This document shows positions 5,704 to 12,741 of a DNA stretch of 12,741 nucleotides, in pieces. The notes below the pieces were generated by a model, which saw nothing but the letters and a program-made list of their open reading frames with translations, had not been told where the DNA came from and searched no databases. Each line of letters opens with the position of its first letter. Positions within the stretch are counted from its first letter, which is position 1. The stretch is from the NCBI GenBank assembly GCA_947567585.1, contig CANONE010000059.1, forward strand, positions 1-12,741, read 5' to 3'. The position numbers and the translations under genes are program-made. The stretch is from an uncultured Clostridia bacterium. GTDB lineage: Bacteria > Bacillota > Clostridia > Oscillospirales > Acutalibacteraceae.

Positions 5704-6621
5704 GTGATCTGTATGATAATACTTTTGATTGTCATTCTCCTGCTGGCCGCGCTTTGGCTCTGGCTGATTGCTCCGCCGCTGTGGAAGAGGCCGGACTTTG
5801 CGGCGTTTAAGCGGTTTGACTATGCCCATCGGGGCCTGCATAACTTGGAAAACGGCGTGCCGGAAAACTCTATGAAGGGTTTCGCGCTGGCGGAATTAGC
5901 GGGCTATGGGATGGAATTTGATTTACAGCTGACCAAGGACAAGCAGGTGGTGGTCCATCACGACCACAGTATCCTGCGCAGCTGCGGCGAAGACCGGAAA
6001 ATCTCTGAGATGACCTACGCGCAGCTAAAAAATTACCGGCTTTTTGGAACCGAGGAGCCTATTCCGCTGTTTCGGGACGTATTGTCCGCGCTGGAGGGCA
6101 AAACGCCCCTGATTATTGAGCTGAAGGGTTACAACGATCCGGCGGAGCTGTGTACTCTGGTAATGAAGGAGCTGGCGGGCTATAAGGGCCTCTACTGTGT
6201 GGAGTCCTTTGATCCCCGAATTGTGCGCTGGTTTAGAAAGAACCGCCCGGAAATTGTGCGGGGGCAGCTGATGTGCCATTACAAGAAGGGCGACGGCGGC
6301 TTGTCCGGCTGGCAGGCTTTTTTCGCCCGGAACCTTTTTACCAACTGGTACGCCCGCCCGCACTTTGAGGCGTACGACCTGCACGCCAGGGACATCCCCT
6401 CTCTCTGGGCGGCCCGGTCCCTGCTGGGGATTCAGGAGGTCAGCTGGACCATTCGGAATCTGGAGGAATACAACAGGGCCCGGCAGCTGGGCAATCTGTG
6501 CATCTTTGAGCATATTCTGCCCGCCGGGGTGGAGGGGGAGAAGCGCCGTAGCTATCAGGAGCTGCTGGAGTCTGCCGCCCCATGCGCCATAACCCGGCAG
6601 ACGGCGGGGGAAAAGCGCTGA
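5704..6621 (+). CDS. Membrane-anchored glycerophosphodiester phosphodiesterase (GDPD family)
   Basis: Hydrolyses glycerophosphodiesters to glycerol-3-phosphate and an alcohol, in phospholipid turnover or phosphate scavenging. 305 residues: an N-terminal hydrophobic anchor (about 3-24) and then a GDPD barrel. Visible active-site elements are AHRG (41-44), PENS (53-56) with E54, EFDLQLTKD (71-79) with the metal ligands E71 and D73, the general-acid H86-D87 in VVHHDH, IELKG (138-142) with E139, and SWT (247-249) near the end. All key residues of the family are present. The GTG at 5704 has AAGGG five bases upstream; an ATG at 5713 with GGGTGATC before it is the alternative and would only shorten the tail before the anchor. 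The catalytic domain may face outside the membrane. It has its own promoter and a hairpin follows it. Confidence 0.88.
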   Translation: MICMIILLIVILLLAALWLWLIAPPLWKRPDFAAFKRFDYAHRGLHNLENGVPENSMKGFALAELAGYGMEFDLQLTKDKQVVVHHDHSILRSCGEDRKISEMTYAQLKNYRLFGTEEPIPLFRDVLSALEGKTPLIIELKGYNDPAELCTLVMKELAGYKGLYCVESFDPRIVRWFRKNRPEIVRGQLMCHYKKGDGGLSGWQAFFARNLFTNWYARPHFEAYDLHARDIPSLWAARSLLGIQEVSWTIRNLEEYNRARQLGNLCIFEHILPAGVEGEKRRSYQELLESAAPCAITRQTAGEKR

Positions 6622-6636
6622 ATCCGATAGAGGAAG

Positions 6637-6656
6637 CATGGCGGAAAGCCGCCGTG
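6637..6656 (+). terminator. Possible weak terminator after the phosphodiesterase gene
   Basis: CATGGCGG and CCGCCGTG form an 8-pair stem (one G-T pair) with the loop AAAG, 15 bases after the stop codon. Only GTTTCCC follows, so termination is probably incomplete and read-through into gltX is possible. Confidence 0.4.
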
Positions 6657-6678
6657 GTTTCCCGCCCTTTAAATTATC

Positions 6679-6707
6679 TTGCAAATTCCACTGGTATGTT
6701 GTATGAT
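6679..6707 (+). promoter_or_regulatory. Sigma-A promoter of the gltX-glnS operon
   Basis: TTGCAA (6679-6684) and TATGAT (6702-6707) are 17 bases apart. The start would be near 6714, leaving about 31 leader bases before the gltX ATG. That is too short for a T-box or another large leader, so amino-acid or tRNA control through the 5' RNA is unlikely. Confidence 0.75.
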
Positions 6708-6744
6708 AATAAGAATGGAACCGACAGAGGAAAGAGGGAAGGAT

Positions 6745-8193
6745 ATGAGCAAGGTCAGAACCCGGTTTGCCCCCAGCCCCACGGGGTTTATGCATGTGGG
6801 GAATCTAAGGACGGCGCTGTACGCCTATCTTACCGCTAAAAGCCAGGGCGGGGACTTTATCTTGAGAATTGAGGATACGGACCAGGAGCGCCTGGTGGAA
6901 GGCGCGGTAGACGTTATCTACCACACCCTGAAAAAGGTGGGCCTCCGGCACGACGAGGGGCCGGATATCGGCGGCCCCCATGGGCCCTATGTCCAAAGCC
7001 AGCGGCTGGATATATACCGGCCCTATGCCCAGCAATTGGTGGAGGAGGGGAAAGCGTACTACTGCTTTTGCACCAAGGAGCGCTTGGAAAGCTTGAAAGC
7101 AGAGGACGCTTTTGGCGGCTATGACCGCCGCTGCCGGAACCTGCCCCAGGAAGAGGTCCAGCGGCTGCTGGAGGCCGGGACGCCCTATGTGATCCGCCAG
7201 AAAGCGCCGCTTACGGGAGCCACCAGCTTTCAGGATGCGGTGTTTGGGGAGATCAGCATTGAGAATAAAGAGATCGAGGACCAGGTGCTGCTGAAAGCCG
7301 ACGGCTACCCCACCTACAATTTTGCAAACGTCGTCGACGACCACTTAATGGGCGTTACCCATGTGGCCCGGGGCTGCGAGTTCCTCACCTCCACCCCCAA
7401 GTACCAGCTGCTCTACCAGGCGTTTGGCTGGGAGCCGCCCACCTACATTCATCTGCCCCTGATTATGGGCCGCAATGAAGACGGCTCCGTCAGCAAGCTG
7501 GCCAAGCGCCATGGCTCCACCAGCTTCCAGGGGTTGGTGGACGACGGGTACCTCCCGGAGGTTATCACCAACTACATTGCCCTTTTGGGCTGGGCGCCCA
7601 AGGACAACCAGGAGATCTTTAGCCTGGAAGAGCTGGTTGAGCATTTTTCCATTGATGGGATCAGCAAATCTCCGGCTGTGTTTGACTACGACAAGCTCAG
7701 CTGGTTTAACGCGGAGTATATCAAGCGCATGGAGCCCCAGGCTTTTCGGGCCCACGCCATGCCCTACTACCGGGAGGTCTTTGGAGAACAGGATAAGCCC
7801 TGGCAGGTGCTGGACGGCATTTTGCAGGCCCGGCTTACCAGGTTCCAGGAGATCCCGGGGTTATTGGGCTTTTTCCGGGAGCTGCCGGATTACCCCAAGG
7901 AATTTTTCGTCAATAAGAAGTCCAAGACAAACCTGGAAAATTCCCCGGCTATGCTGGCCGCCGCCATTGAGGCGCTGGAAGCCCTGCCGGAATGGCGGCT
8001 GGCCCCCATTCATGACGGCTTGATGGAGCTGGCCCAAAAGCTGGAAGTAAAAAACGGGACCCTGCTGTGGCCTGTGCGCATTGCCGCCGCCGGAACTATG
8101 GTTACCCCTGGCGGGGCCATGGAAATCCTCGCCCTGCTGGGCCGGGAGGAATCTCTCCGCCGGCTGCGGCTGGGTCTGGATAAACTCGCGTAA
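6745..8193 (+). CDS. gltX: Glutamate--tRNA ligase (GluRS)
   Basis: Charges tRNA-Glu with glutamate in the cytoplasm. 482 residues, normal for bacterial GluRS. The class I HIGH motif is HVGN (17-20) within PSPTGFMHVGNLRTAL, followed by RIEDTD (41-46). A CxC pair (C107, C109) and C130 in YDRRC match the zinc-binding insertion. The KMSKS motif appears as KLAKRHG (251-257), where most family members have KLSKR. The anticodon-binding helical domain fills the C-terminus. I chose the ATG at 6745 because GAGGG lies six bases upstream and homologues start MxKVRTRFAPSPTG; the open frame continues upstream through the promoter. It is followed by glnS, so this enzyme may be restricted to tRNA-Glu rather than also charging tRNA-Gln; that is inference. 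Confidence 0.95.
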   Translation: MSKVRTRFAPSPTGFMHVGNLRTALYAYLTAKSQGGDFILRIEDTDQERLVEGAVDVIYHTLKKVGLRHDEGPDIGGPHGPYVQSQRLDIYRPYAQQLVEEGKAYYCFCTKERLESLKAEDAFGGYDRRCRNLPQEEVQRLLEAGTPYVIRQKAPLTGATSFQDAVFGEISIENKEIEDQVLLKADGYPTYNFANVVDDHLMGVTHVARGCEFLTSTPKYQLLYQAFGWEPPTYIHLPLIMGRNEDGSVSKLAKRHGSTSFQGLVDDGYLPEVITNYIALLGWAPKDNQEIFSLEELVEHFSIDGISKSPAVFDYDKLSWFNAEYIKRMEPQAFRAHAMPYYREVFGEQDKPWQVLDGILQARLTRFQEIPGLLGFFRELPDYPKEFFVNKKSKTNLENSPAMLAAAIEALEALPEWRLAPIHDGLMELAQKLEVKNGTLLWPVRIAAAGTMVTPGGAMEILALLGREESLRRLRLGLDKLA

Positions 8194-8239
8194 ACTTTGG
8201 CAATGGCGCTGTGTAGGAAATAGACGAAGAGGGAAGACT

Positions 8240-8317
8240 ATGAAAGATAGAGAAAAACGGCGCTGGCCGCCCTTTTACGAGAGCTTGGGGTTACGACAAT
8301 GCGCGGAGCATTCATGA
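8240..8317 (+). CDS. Possible 25-residue small ORF between gltX and glnS
   Basis: An ATG with GAGGGAAG close upstream, very like the gltX binding site, opens a 25-codon frame starting MKDREKRRWPPFYESLGL and ending at TGA 37 bases before glnS. It has a strongly basic start and a hydrophobic/aromatic middle. No database family is recognised. It could be a translated leader or coupling peptide for glnS, or a chance frame. The rest of the 161-base spacer shows no promoter or T-box. Confidence 0.35.
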   Translation: MKDREKRRWPPFYESLGLRQCAEHS

Positions 8318-8354
8318 TGAGATAACTCCAAACTCTATGAAATGAGGAATTGTA

Positions 8355-10043
8355 ATGAGCAATGAAATAAACTATAATGAAATACCTTCTACGAATTTTA
8401 TCGACGACTTTATAAAGGAAGACATGGCCCCGGGCGGGCGCACCCAGGGGATGCAGGTCCACACCCGGTTTCCCCCCGAGCCCAACGGGTATCTGCATAT
8501 TGGCCATGCGAAAGCGATTTATGTAAGCTTTTCCGCGGCGGAACGCTTCGGCGGCGTCTGCAACCTGCGCATGGACGACACAAACCCCGTCAAAGAGGAC
8601 GAGGAGTTTGTCAACGGAATGAAGGACGACATCCATTGGCTGGGGTACGATTGGGGCGACCGGTTTTACCATGCCTCCGACTACTTTGAGGACATGTACC
8701 GGGGCGCGGAGGAGCTGATTGAAAAAGGTTTGGCCTATGTCTGCGAGCTCTCTCAGGAGCAGATGAAGGAGATGCGGGGGGACCTGACCACGCCTGCGCA
8801 GAGCCCCTACCGGGACCGGCCCAAGGAAGAGAGCCTGGATTTATTCCGCCGGATGCGGGCCGGGGAGTTCGAGGATGGCCGCATGACCCTGCGGGCTAAA
8901 ATTGATTTGGCTTCCGGCAATTTTAACATGCGGGACCCGGTCCTCTACCGGATCAACCGAAAGACCCACCACCGCACCGGCGACAAGTGGTGTATCTACC
9001 CTATGTACGACTATGCCCATCCCTTTGAGGACGCCATGGAGCATATTACGCACTCCCTGTGTTCCCTGGAGTTTGAGGACCACCGGCCCTTCTACGACTG
9101 GGTGATCGAAAATGTAACGCTGCCCTCTAAGCCCCGGCAGATCGAGTTTGCGAGACTGGGGATTAACTATACCGTTATGAGCAAGCGCAAGCTGCGGGCC
9201 CTGGTGGAGGGCGGCTATGTGGACGGCTGGGACGACCCCCGCATGCCTACCCTGTGCGGCCTGCGCCGCCGGGGATACACCCCCCGGGCCATTCGAAATT
9301 TCTCCGAGCGCAACGGCGTGTCCAAGGCGGCTTCCACAGTAGAGTACGGCTTTTTGGAATATTGCCTGCGGGAGGATTTGAACGAGACGGCCCGCCGGGT
9401 TATGGCGGTGCTGCGCCCGGTGAAGCTGGTAATTACCAATTACCCCGCTGGTAAGTCCGAGACCTTTACAGTGGAAAACAACCCCAACCGCCCCCAGGAC
9501 GGCCAGCGGGAGGTCAGCTTCTCCCGGGAGCTGTGGGTGGAAGCGGAGGACTTCCTGCCGGAGGCTGCGCCTAAGTTCAAGCGCCTGTACCCCGGCGGAC
9601 CGGAATGCCGTCTGAAAGGAGCTTATATCATTAAATGCGTGGGCTACGAGACGGATGAAAACGGCAATGTGACGGAAATTGCCGCGGAGTATGATCCCGA
9701 CAGCCAGGGGGGCGACCCTGCCGACGGCCGGAAAATTAAAGGCGCCACCCTGCACTGGGTAGACGCGAATACCGCTATAGACGCCCAGGTGCGTATTTAC
9801 GACAATCTTTTCAGCGCGGAAAATCCGGAGGAAGGAGATTTCTTGGAGCATCTCAACCCGAATTCCCTACAGGTGCTGGAGGGCTGCAAGGCGGAGGCTT
9901 CCCTGGCGGCCGCTAAACCGGGGGCGAGCTATCAGTTTATGCGCCAGGGCTATTTCTGCGTGGACAGCAAGGACAGCCAGCCTGGCAGCTTGGTATTTAA
10001 CCGGTCTGTAAAGCTCAAAGACAGTTTCAAACCCAACAAGTAA
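8355..10043 (+). CDS. glnS: Glutamine--tRNA ligase (GlnRS)
   Basis: Attaches glutamine directly to tRNA-Gln. 562 residues, the usual size of bacterial GlnRS. The catalytic domain has FPPEPNGYLHIGHAKAI with HIGH at 48-51, LRMDDTNP (71-78) in place of the GluRS RIEDTD, which is diagnostic, YDYAHPFEDAMEHITHSLCSLEFEDHRPFYDW (218-249), and the KMSKS motif VMSKRKL (274-280). The C-terminal half holds the two beta-barrel anticodon-binding domains and ends near FNRSVKLKDSF. The ATG at 8355 follows GAGG with a 7-base gap. Most Firmicutes lack this enzyme and use GatCAB, so it probably entered the lineage by transfer. It is the last gene of the gltX operon and a strong terminator follows 14 bases after the stop. 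Confidence 0.95.
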   Translation: MSNEINYNEIPSTNFIDDFIKEDMAPGGRTQGMQVHTRFPPEPNGYLHIGHAKAIYVSFSAAERFGGVCNLRMDDTNPVKEDEEFVNGMKDDIHWLGYDWGDRFYHASDYFEDMYRGAEELIEKGLAYVCELSQEQMKEMRGDLTTPAQSPYRDRPKEESLDLFRRMRAGEFEDGRMTLRAKIDLASGNFNMRDPVLYRINRKTHHRTGDKWCIYPMYDYAHPFEDAMEHITHSLCSLEFEDHRPFYDWVIENVTLPSKPRQIEFARLGINYTVMSKRKLRALVEGGYVDGWDDPRMPTLCGLRRRGYTPRAIRNFSERNGVSKAASTVEYGFLEYCLREDLNETARRVMAVLRPVKLVITNYPAGKSETFTVENNPNRPQDGQREVSFSRELWVEAEDFLPEAAPKFKRLYPGGPECRLKGAYIIKCVGYETDENGNVTEIAAEYDPDSQGGDPADGRKIKGATLHWVDANTAIDAQVRIYDNLFSAENPEEGDFLEHLNPNSLQVLEGCKAEASLAAAKPGASYQFMRQGYFCVDSKDSQPGSLVFNRSVKLKDSFKPNK

Positions 10044-10056
10044 AAAGCATAAGCGT

Positions 10057-10089
10057 GCCCTCGTGTTGACCATACACGGGGGCCTTTTT
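10057..10089 (+). terminator. Rho-independent terminator after glnS
   Basis: GCCCTCGTGT pairs with ACACGGGGGC around a 7-base loop (10 pairs, one T-G), followed by CTTTTT. It ends the gltX-glnS transcript. Confidence 0.9.
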
Positions 10090-10242
10090 GCGGGAGCTGT
10101 GAAGGGAAACCCTTTGCATATAAATAGAATTTGAGCCGTAAAGCAGCGGACGGCGGCGTCCTGGCGGAAAAGTTTTGTCCGGCAAGGTTGACATTCTAGT
10201 TGGAAGTGCCTGAAAAGAATCTATTTTTGTGGTGGATTTGAC

Positions 10243-10271
10243 TTGCGAAATGATTGAAAGTCTGGTATAAT
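10243..10271 (+). promoter_or_regulatory. Promoter of the chemoreceptor gene (extended -10)
   Basis: TTGCGA (10243-10248) and a perfect TATAAT (10266-10271) are 17 bases apart, and TGG just before the -10 box gives an extended -10. The start would be near 10278, leaving about 60 leader bases. The motif is sigma-A type, not the sigma-D type often used for motility genes. The remaining spacer from 10090 to 10240 shows only small hairpins (AAGGG-AAA-CCCTT; GGACG-CGTCC). Confidence 0.8.
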
Positions 10272-10337
10272 GAGCATGCGTATAGAAAATTTTTCCAGGG
10301 ATTCATGGTAAAAGATGGGTAAGGGAGAGGATAGACT

Positions 10338-12344
10338 ATGAGAGAAAAGAGAACGGCCTCTGCCGGTTCTGACGTGGGAAAACGCCGTGGGATGGGCGTC
10401 ACCGGCAAGCTGGCCACCGCGGTGGCCGGCAGCGTTATTCTGGCGGTGGGCGTGCTTTTGGCGGTGGTCTACGTGCAGATGTCCCATACGCTGCTGGAAA
10501 AGAGCGAGGCTCTTTTAGAGGCCACTACGGGCAGGATCCTGCAAGAAACCAAAGCATGGATGAATAAGACCCTGTCTATGCTGGAGGCACAGCGGGATAT
10601 AGTCAGCTATGAGGACATGGATATCCCTCAGATGGAGGAATATATCAAGCATACGGCGGGACAGAATGAGGCGTACCCCGCCGGACTCTATATTGCTCTG
10701 ACAGACGGTTCCCTGTATCACGCCTCCTTTGTGCCCGGGCCGGATTTCGACGCGCTGTCAAAAAGCTGGTATCAGAATGGACTCCATTCTGAGGAATTTA
10801 TTTTAGGAGACGTGTATTTTGACGAGGACAGCCAATCTTACGTAGTGGGCGCTTCCGGCGTGCTGCGCTCCAAAGACGGGGAAGTGCGGGGCGTAGCCGC
10901 GGCGGACGTGTATCTGGACTCCATCTCCCAGATTGTCAGCCAGGCACAAATTGAGGACACCGGCGGAGTCTTCCTGGTGGATACCCGAACGGACACCATC
11001 ATCGGAGACCGGGACGAGACGGTGGTCGGCCAGAAGCTCAGCGAGACCGGCGGCATGTATGCGTATGCCAGCGGAGAGATCCAGGGGGGAAAGACAGGAC
11101 TATCCCTCTTTGAAGATACATATATTCAGGTGGAAAAGGTTCCGGGCAGCGATTGGGTAGCGGTGGCGTATGTCTCCCGGACAGAGGTGCTGGAGGAGCT
11201 CAGCCGGCTGACGGCAAGTATGATAGCCCTGGCGCTGCTGGCGGTAGCTGCCCTGATTCTCCTGGTGCTCATCCAGGTGCGGCGGATTATCGGCAGGCCG
11301 GTGCGGGAGCTAAGCCAGGCGGCTACAAAAATCGCGGAGGGCGAGCTGGAGCAGACCATCCATTTCCATTCCGGCGACGAGCTGGGGGTGCTGGCGCAGG
11401 ACTTTAACCAAGTGACTCTCCGGCTGCGGGACTATGTGAAATACATCAACGAGATCGCGCGGAAGCTCCGGGAAATTGCCTCGGGAAATCTGGCGTTTAC
11501 CTTGGAAAATCAGTACACCGGCGAGTTTGCCAAAATCAAAGATTCACTGGACGAAATTTCCCGCTCTCTCAATGGCGCCATGGGCCAGCTAAACGCCGCT
11601 TCCAAGGACGTAGCCGCTGGGGCGGAGCAGGTTTCCAGCGGGGCTATGAGCCTTTCCCAGGGCTCTACGGAGCAGGCCGCCGAGGTGGAGGCGTTGGCCG
11701 GGCACATCAGCGTGGTGTCCAGCAGCGTCCGGAAGATTGACCAGGGGGCCCAGGAGGCCAACGGGATTTCCCAGGAAGTAAAGGCCGGGCTGCTGGAAAG
11801 CAATGAAAAGATGCAGAATCTCACCCAGGTGATCCGGCGGATCAGCGACAAGTCCAATGAGATTCATCAGATTGTTAAGACCATTGAAGACATCGCGTTT
11901 CAGACCAACATTCTGGCGCTCAACGCCGCTGTAGAGGCGGCCCGGGCCGGCGAGGCCGGGAAGGGGTTTGCCGTGGTGGCCGACGAGGTGCGGGCCCTGG
12001 CCAGTAAATCCTCCGTGGCGGCCCAGAAAACCACCGTGCTGCTGAGCCAGACGGTGGACTCAATGGAGGAGGGCGTGCGCGCGGCCAACGACACGGCGGA
12101 GTCCCTGCTGGAGGTTGCCGGCCATGCGGACGACATGAGCAAGCTGGTTAACGGCATTGCGGAGTATACCCGGGAGCAGGCGATAAACGCCGAAGAGATT
12201 ACCCACGGTATCGAGCAGATTTCCACCGTGGTCCAGACCAACGTAGCCACAGCGGAGGCCAGCGCCGCAGCCAGCGAGGAACTGTCCGGCCAAGCCGCCA
12301 CGCTGAAAGAGCTGGTTTCCAGGTTCCGGCTGAAAGATCTGTAA
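10338..12344 (+). CDS. Methyl-accepting chemotaxis protein with dCache sensor
   Basis: Transmembrane chemoreceptor that would signal through CheW/CheA to bias flagellar rotation. 668 residues: a basic cytoplasmic start, TM1 (about 25-47), an extracellular double-Cache domain (about 48-285), TM2 (about 291-314), a HAMP domain (about 315-367), a second HAMP-like segment (about 370-415, EIARKLREIASGNLAFTLE), and a long coiled signalling domain. The conserved hairpin tip IEDIAFQTNILALNAAVEAARAGEAGKGFAVVADEVRALA covers 516-555. In the sensor, F137, K142, W144-Y145 and D190 fall where amino-acid-binding dCache domains have Y, R, W-Y and D, so the ligand is unclear but could be amino-acid-like. The ATG follows GAGAGGA with a 6-base gap. 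No C-terminal CheR-binding pentapeptide. It is a single-gene unit with its own promoter and terminator; no chemotaxis genes are adjacent. Confidence 0.93.
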   Translation: MREKRTASAGSDVGKRRGMGVTGKLATAVAGSVILAVGVLLAVVYVQMSHTLLEKSEALLEATTGRILQETKAWMNKTLSMLEAQRDIVSYEDMDIPQMEEYIKHTAGQNEAYPAGLYIALTDGSLYHASFVPGPDFDALSKSWYQNGLHSEEFILGDVYFDEDSQSYVVGASGVLRSKDGEVRGVAAADVYLDSISQIVSQAQIEDTGGVFLVDTRTDTIIGDRDETVVGQKLSETGGMYAYASGEIQGGKTGLSLFEDTYIQVEKVPGSDWVAVAYVSRTEVLEELSRLTASMIALALLAVAALILLVLIQVRRIIGRPVRELSQAATKIAEGELEQTIHFHSGDELGVLAQDFNQVTLRLRDYVKYINEIARKLREIASGNLAFTLENQYTGEFAKIKDSLDEISRSLNGAMGQLNAASKDVAAGAEQVSSGAMSLSQGSTEQAAEVEALAGHISVVSSSVRKIDQGAQEANGISQEVKAGLLESNEKMQNLTQVIRRISDKSNEIHQIVKTIEDIAFQTNILALNAAVEAARAGEAGKGFAVVADEVRALASKSSVAAQKTTVLLSQTVDSMEEGVRAANDTAESLLEVAGHADDMSKLVNGIAEYTREQAINAEEITHGIEQISTVVQTNVATAEASAAASEELSGQAATLKELVSRFRLKDL

Positions 12345-12369
12345 GAAATGGAAAGCAAAGCATGAGGCA

Positions 12370-12400
12370 GCCGCCGTTTCCCAAGGAAGCGGCGGCCTTT
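12370..12400 (+). terminator. Rho-independent terminator after the chemoreceptor gene
   Basis: GCCGCCGTTTCC pairs with GGAAGCGGCGGC around the loop CAA: 12 pairs with one T-G, followed by CTTTC. The T-run is short but the stem is very stable. It begins 25 bases after the stop codon. It does not fit as a terminator for the opposite-strand gene to the right, as no T-run follows in that direction. Confidence 0.8.
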
Positions 12401-12451
12401 CTGCGGGCTCGGATAGGGCTTTTATGCGGTCTGCCCTACCGGCAGGAGGGC

Positions 12452-12741
12452 TTATTTCGCAATGGGCACGTCCCAGCCAGGGAAGAGGTCCTCGAAGCGG
12501 GGCTCAATGGTGAATGTCTTTTGTCCTTCATCATTGACGCCATGGGTTATTCCTACGCCGTCATATGTCCAGGAATAACTGTAGATGACTTGGTTGCGCG
12601 CCTTGAGGATTTTTTCCTTTGTAGCTGGATCGGCTTTAGCAATGTCCATACAGGCGGTTTTCATTACAGCGGCGGGGATCTTTCTGCCGGGTTCAATAAC
12701 AGCGGGTATTTCTGTGTGGCCCTTAAGTTGAAATTCGGCCC
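12452..12741 (-). CDS. Partial CDS: C-terminal 95 residues of an unrecognised protein
   Basis: The minus-strand frame is open from the right edge to a TAA at 12452-12454, so the gene continues beyond the window and the ATG at 12664 is internal. Visible residues include HTEIPAVIEPGRKIPAAVM, then ADPATKEKILKARNQVIYSY, SWTYDGVGITHGVND and a C-terminal EPRFEDLFPGWDVPIAK. The mixture of a charged helix and a Tyr/Trp/Gly-rich strand region suggests a folded soluble or secreted domain. No membrane helix is seen in this part. I do not recognise the family. It converges on the chemoreceptor gene. A small stem, GCCCT/AGGGC, lies just after the stop, without a T-run. Confidence 0.65.
   Translation of the reverse strand, partial: AEFQLKGHTEIPAVIEPGRKIPAAVMKTACMDIAKADPATKEKILKARNQVIYSYSWTYDGVGITHGVNDEGQKTFTIEPRFEDLFPGWDVPIAK

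Noticed and set aside
8194..8354. T-box or separate promoter for glnS
   Set aside because: No TGGNACCGCG-type T-box sequence, no specifier stem and no convincing -35/-10 pair; the gene is best read as part of the gltX operon.
10188..10216. Second chemoreceptor promoter with TTGACA at 10188
   Set aside because: The base at a 17-base distance is TGAAAA, a poor -10 box, whereas the TTGCGA-TATAAT pair downstream is far better.
10090..10240. Cyclic-di-GMP or other riboswitch upstream of the chemoreceptor
   Set aside because: The conserved core of GEMM-type riboswitches is absent, and the stretch lies before the predicted start site.
12415..12455. Bidirectional terminator between the chemoreceptor and the right-edge gene
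   Set aside because: Only a 5-pair GCCCT/AGGGC stem with an alternative pairing and no T-run on the minus strand.

Overview
The window looks like chromosomal DNA from a fairly GC-rich member of the Clostridia, probably the Oscillospiraceae/Ruminococcaceae group. Pointers are a DUF4317 protein, a DnaD + DnaC-like primosome pair with a zinc-cluster AAA+ loader, AAGGAG/GAGG-type ribosome binding sites, sigma-A promoters with 17-base spacers, and a GluRS gene beside a GlnRS gene. Lineage is inferred from gene content only. No rRNA, tRNA, CRISPR array, phage or transposase gene was seen.

Layout. Positions 1-988 (minus strand): a sugar-type ABC transporter operon led by a MalF/UgpA-like permease behind a perfect TTGACA-17-TATAAT promoter; the next gene is cut by the window edge after 14 codons. 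Positions about 1030-1690: a gene graveyard with a frameshifted P-loop gene, an unrecognised 65-codon fragment without a start, and GC-rich palindromes that form the 3' end of the neighbouring DUF4317 gene. Positions 1682-3054 (minus): the DUF4317 gene and its promoter. Positions 3106-5562 (minus): a dnaD-dnaC replication-initiation operon with three unusual features: a 19-base operator-like palindrome at the transcription start, a leader RNA that folds into a three-way junction, and a 160-bp MITE-like near-palindrome between the two genes. Positions 5646-10089 (plus): a membrane-anchored glycerophosphodiester phosphodiesterase, then gltX, a possible 25-codon ORF and glnS, ending in a strong terminator. 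Positions 10243-12400 (plus): a single dCache chemoreceptor gene with its own promoter and terminator. Positions 12452-12741 (minus): the C-terminus of an unrecognised protein that runs off the right edge.

How the genes work together. DnaD and the DnaC/DnaI-like loader would recruit and load the replicative helicase, and one promoter can serve both. GltX charges tRNA-Glu and GlnRS charges tRNA-Gln directly, which suggests that Glu-tRNA-Gln transamidation is not the only route to Gln-tRNA-Gln here. The ABC permease and the chemoreceptor point to a motile or nutrient-seeking gut-type lifestyle. The most interesting unexplained structures are the 160-bp palindrome inside the dnaD-dnaC operon and the operator plus structured leader ahead of it.
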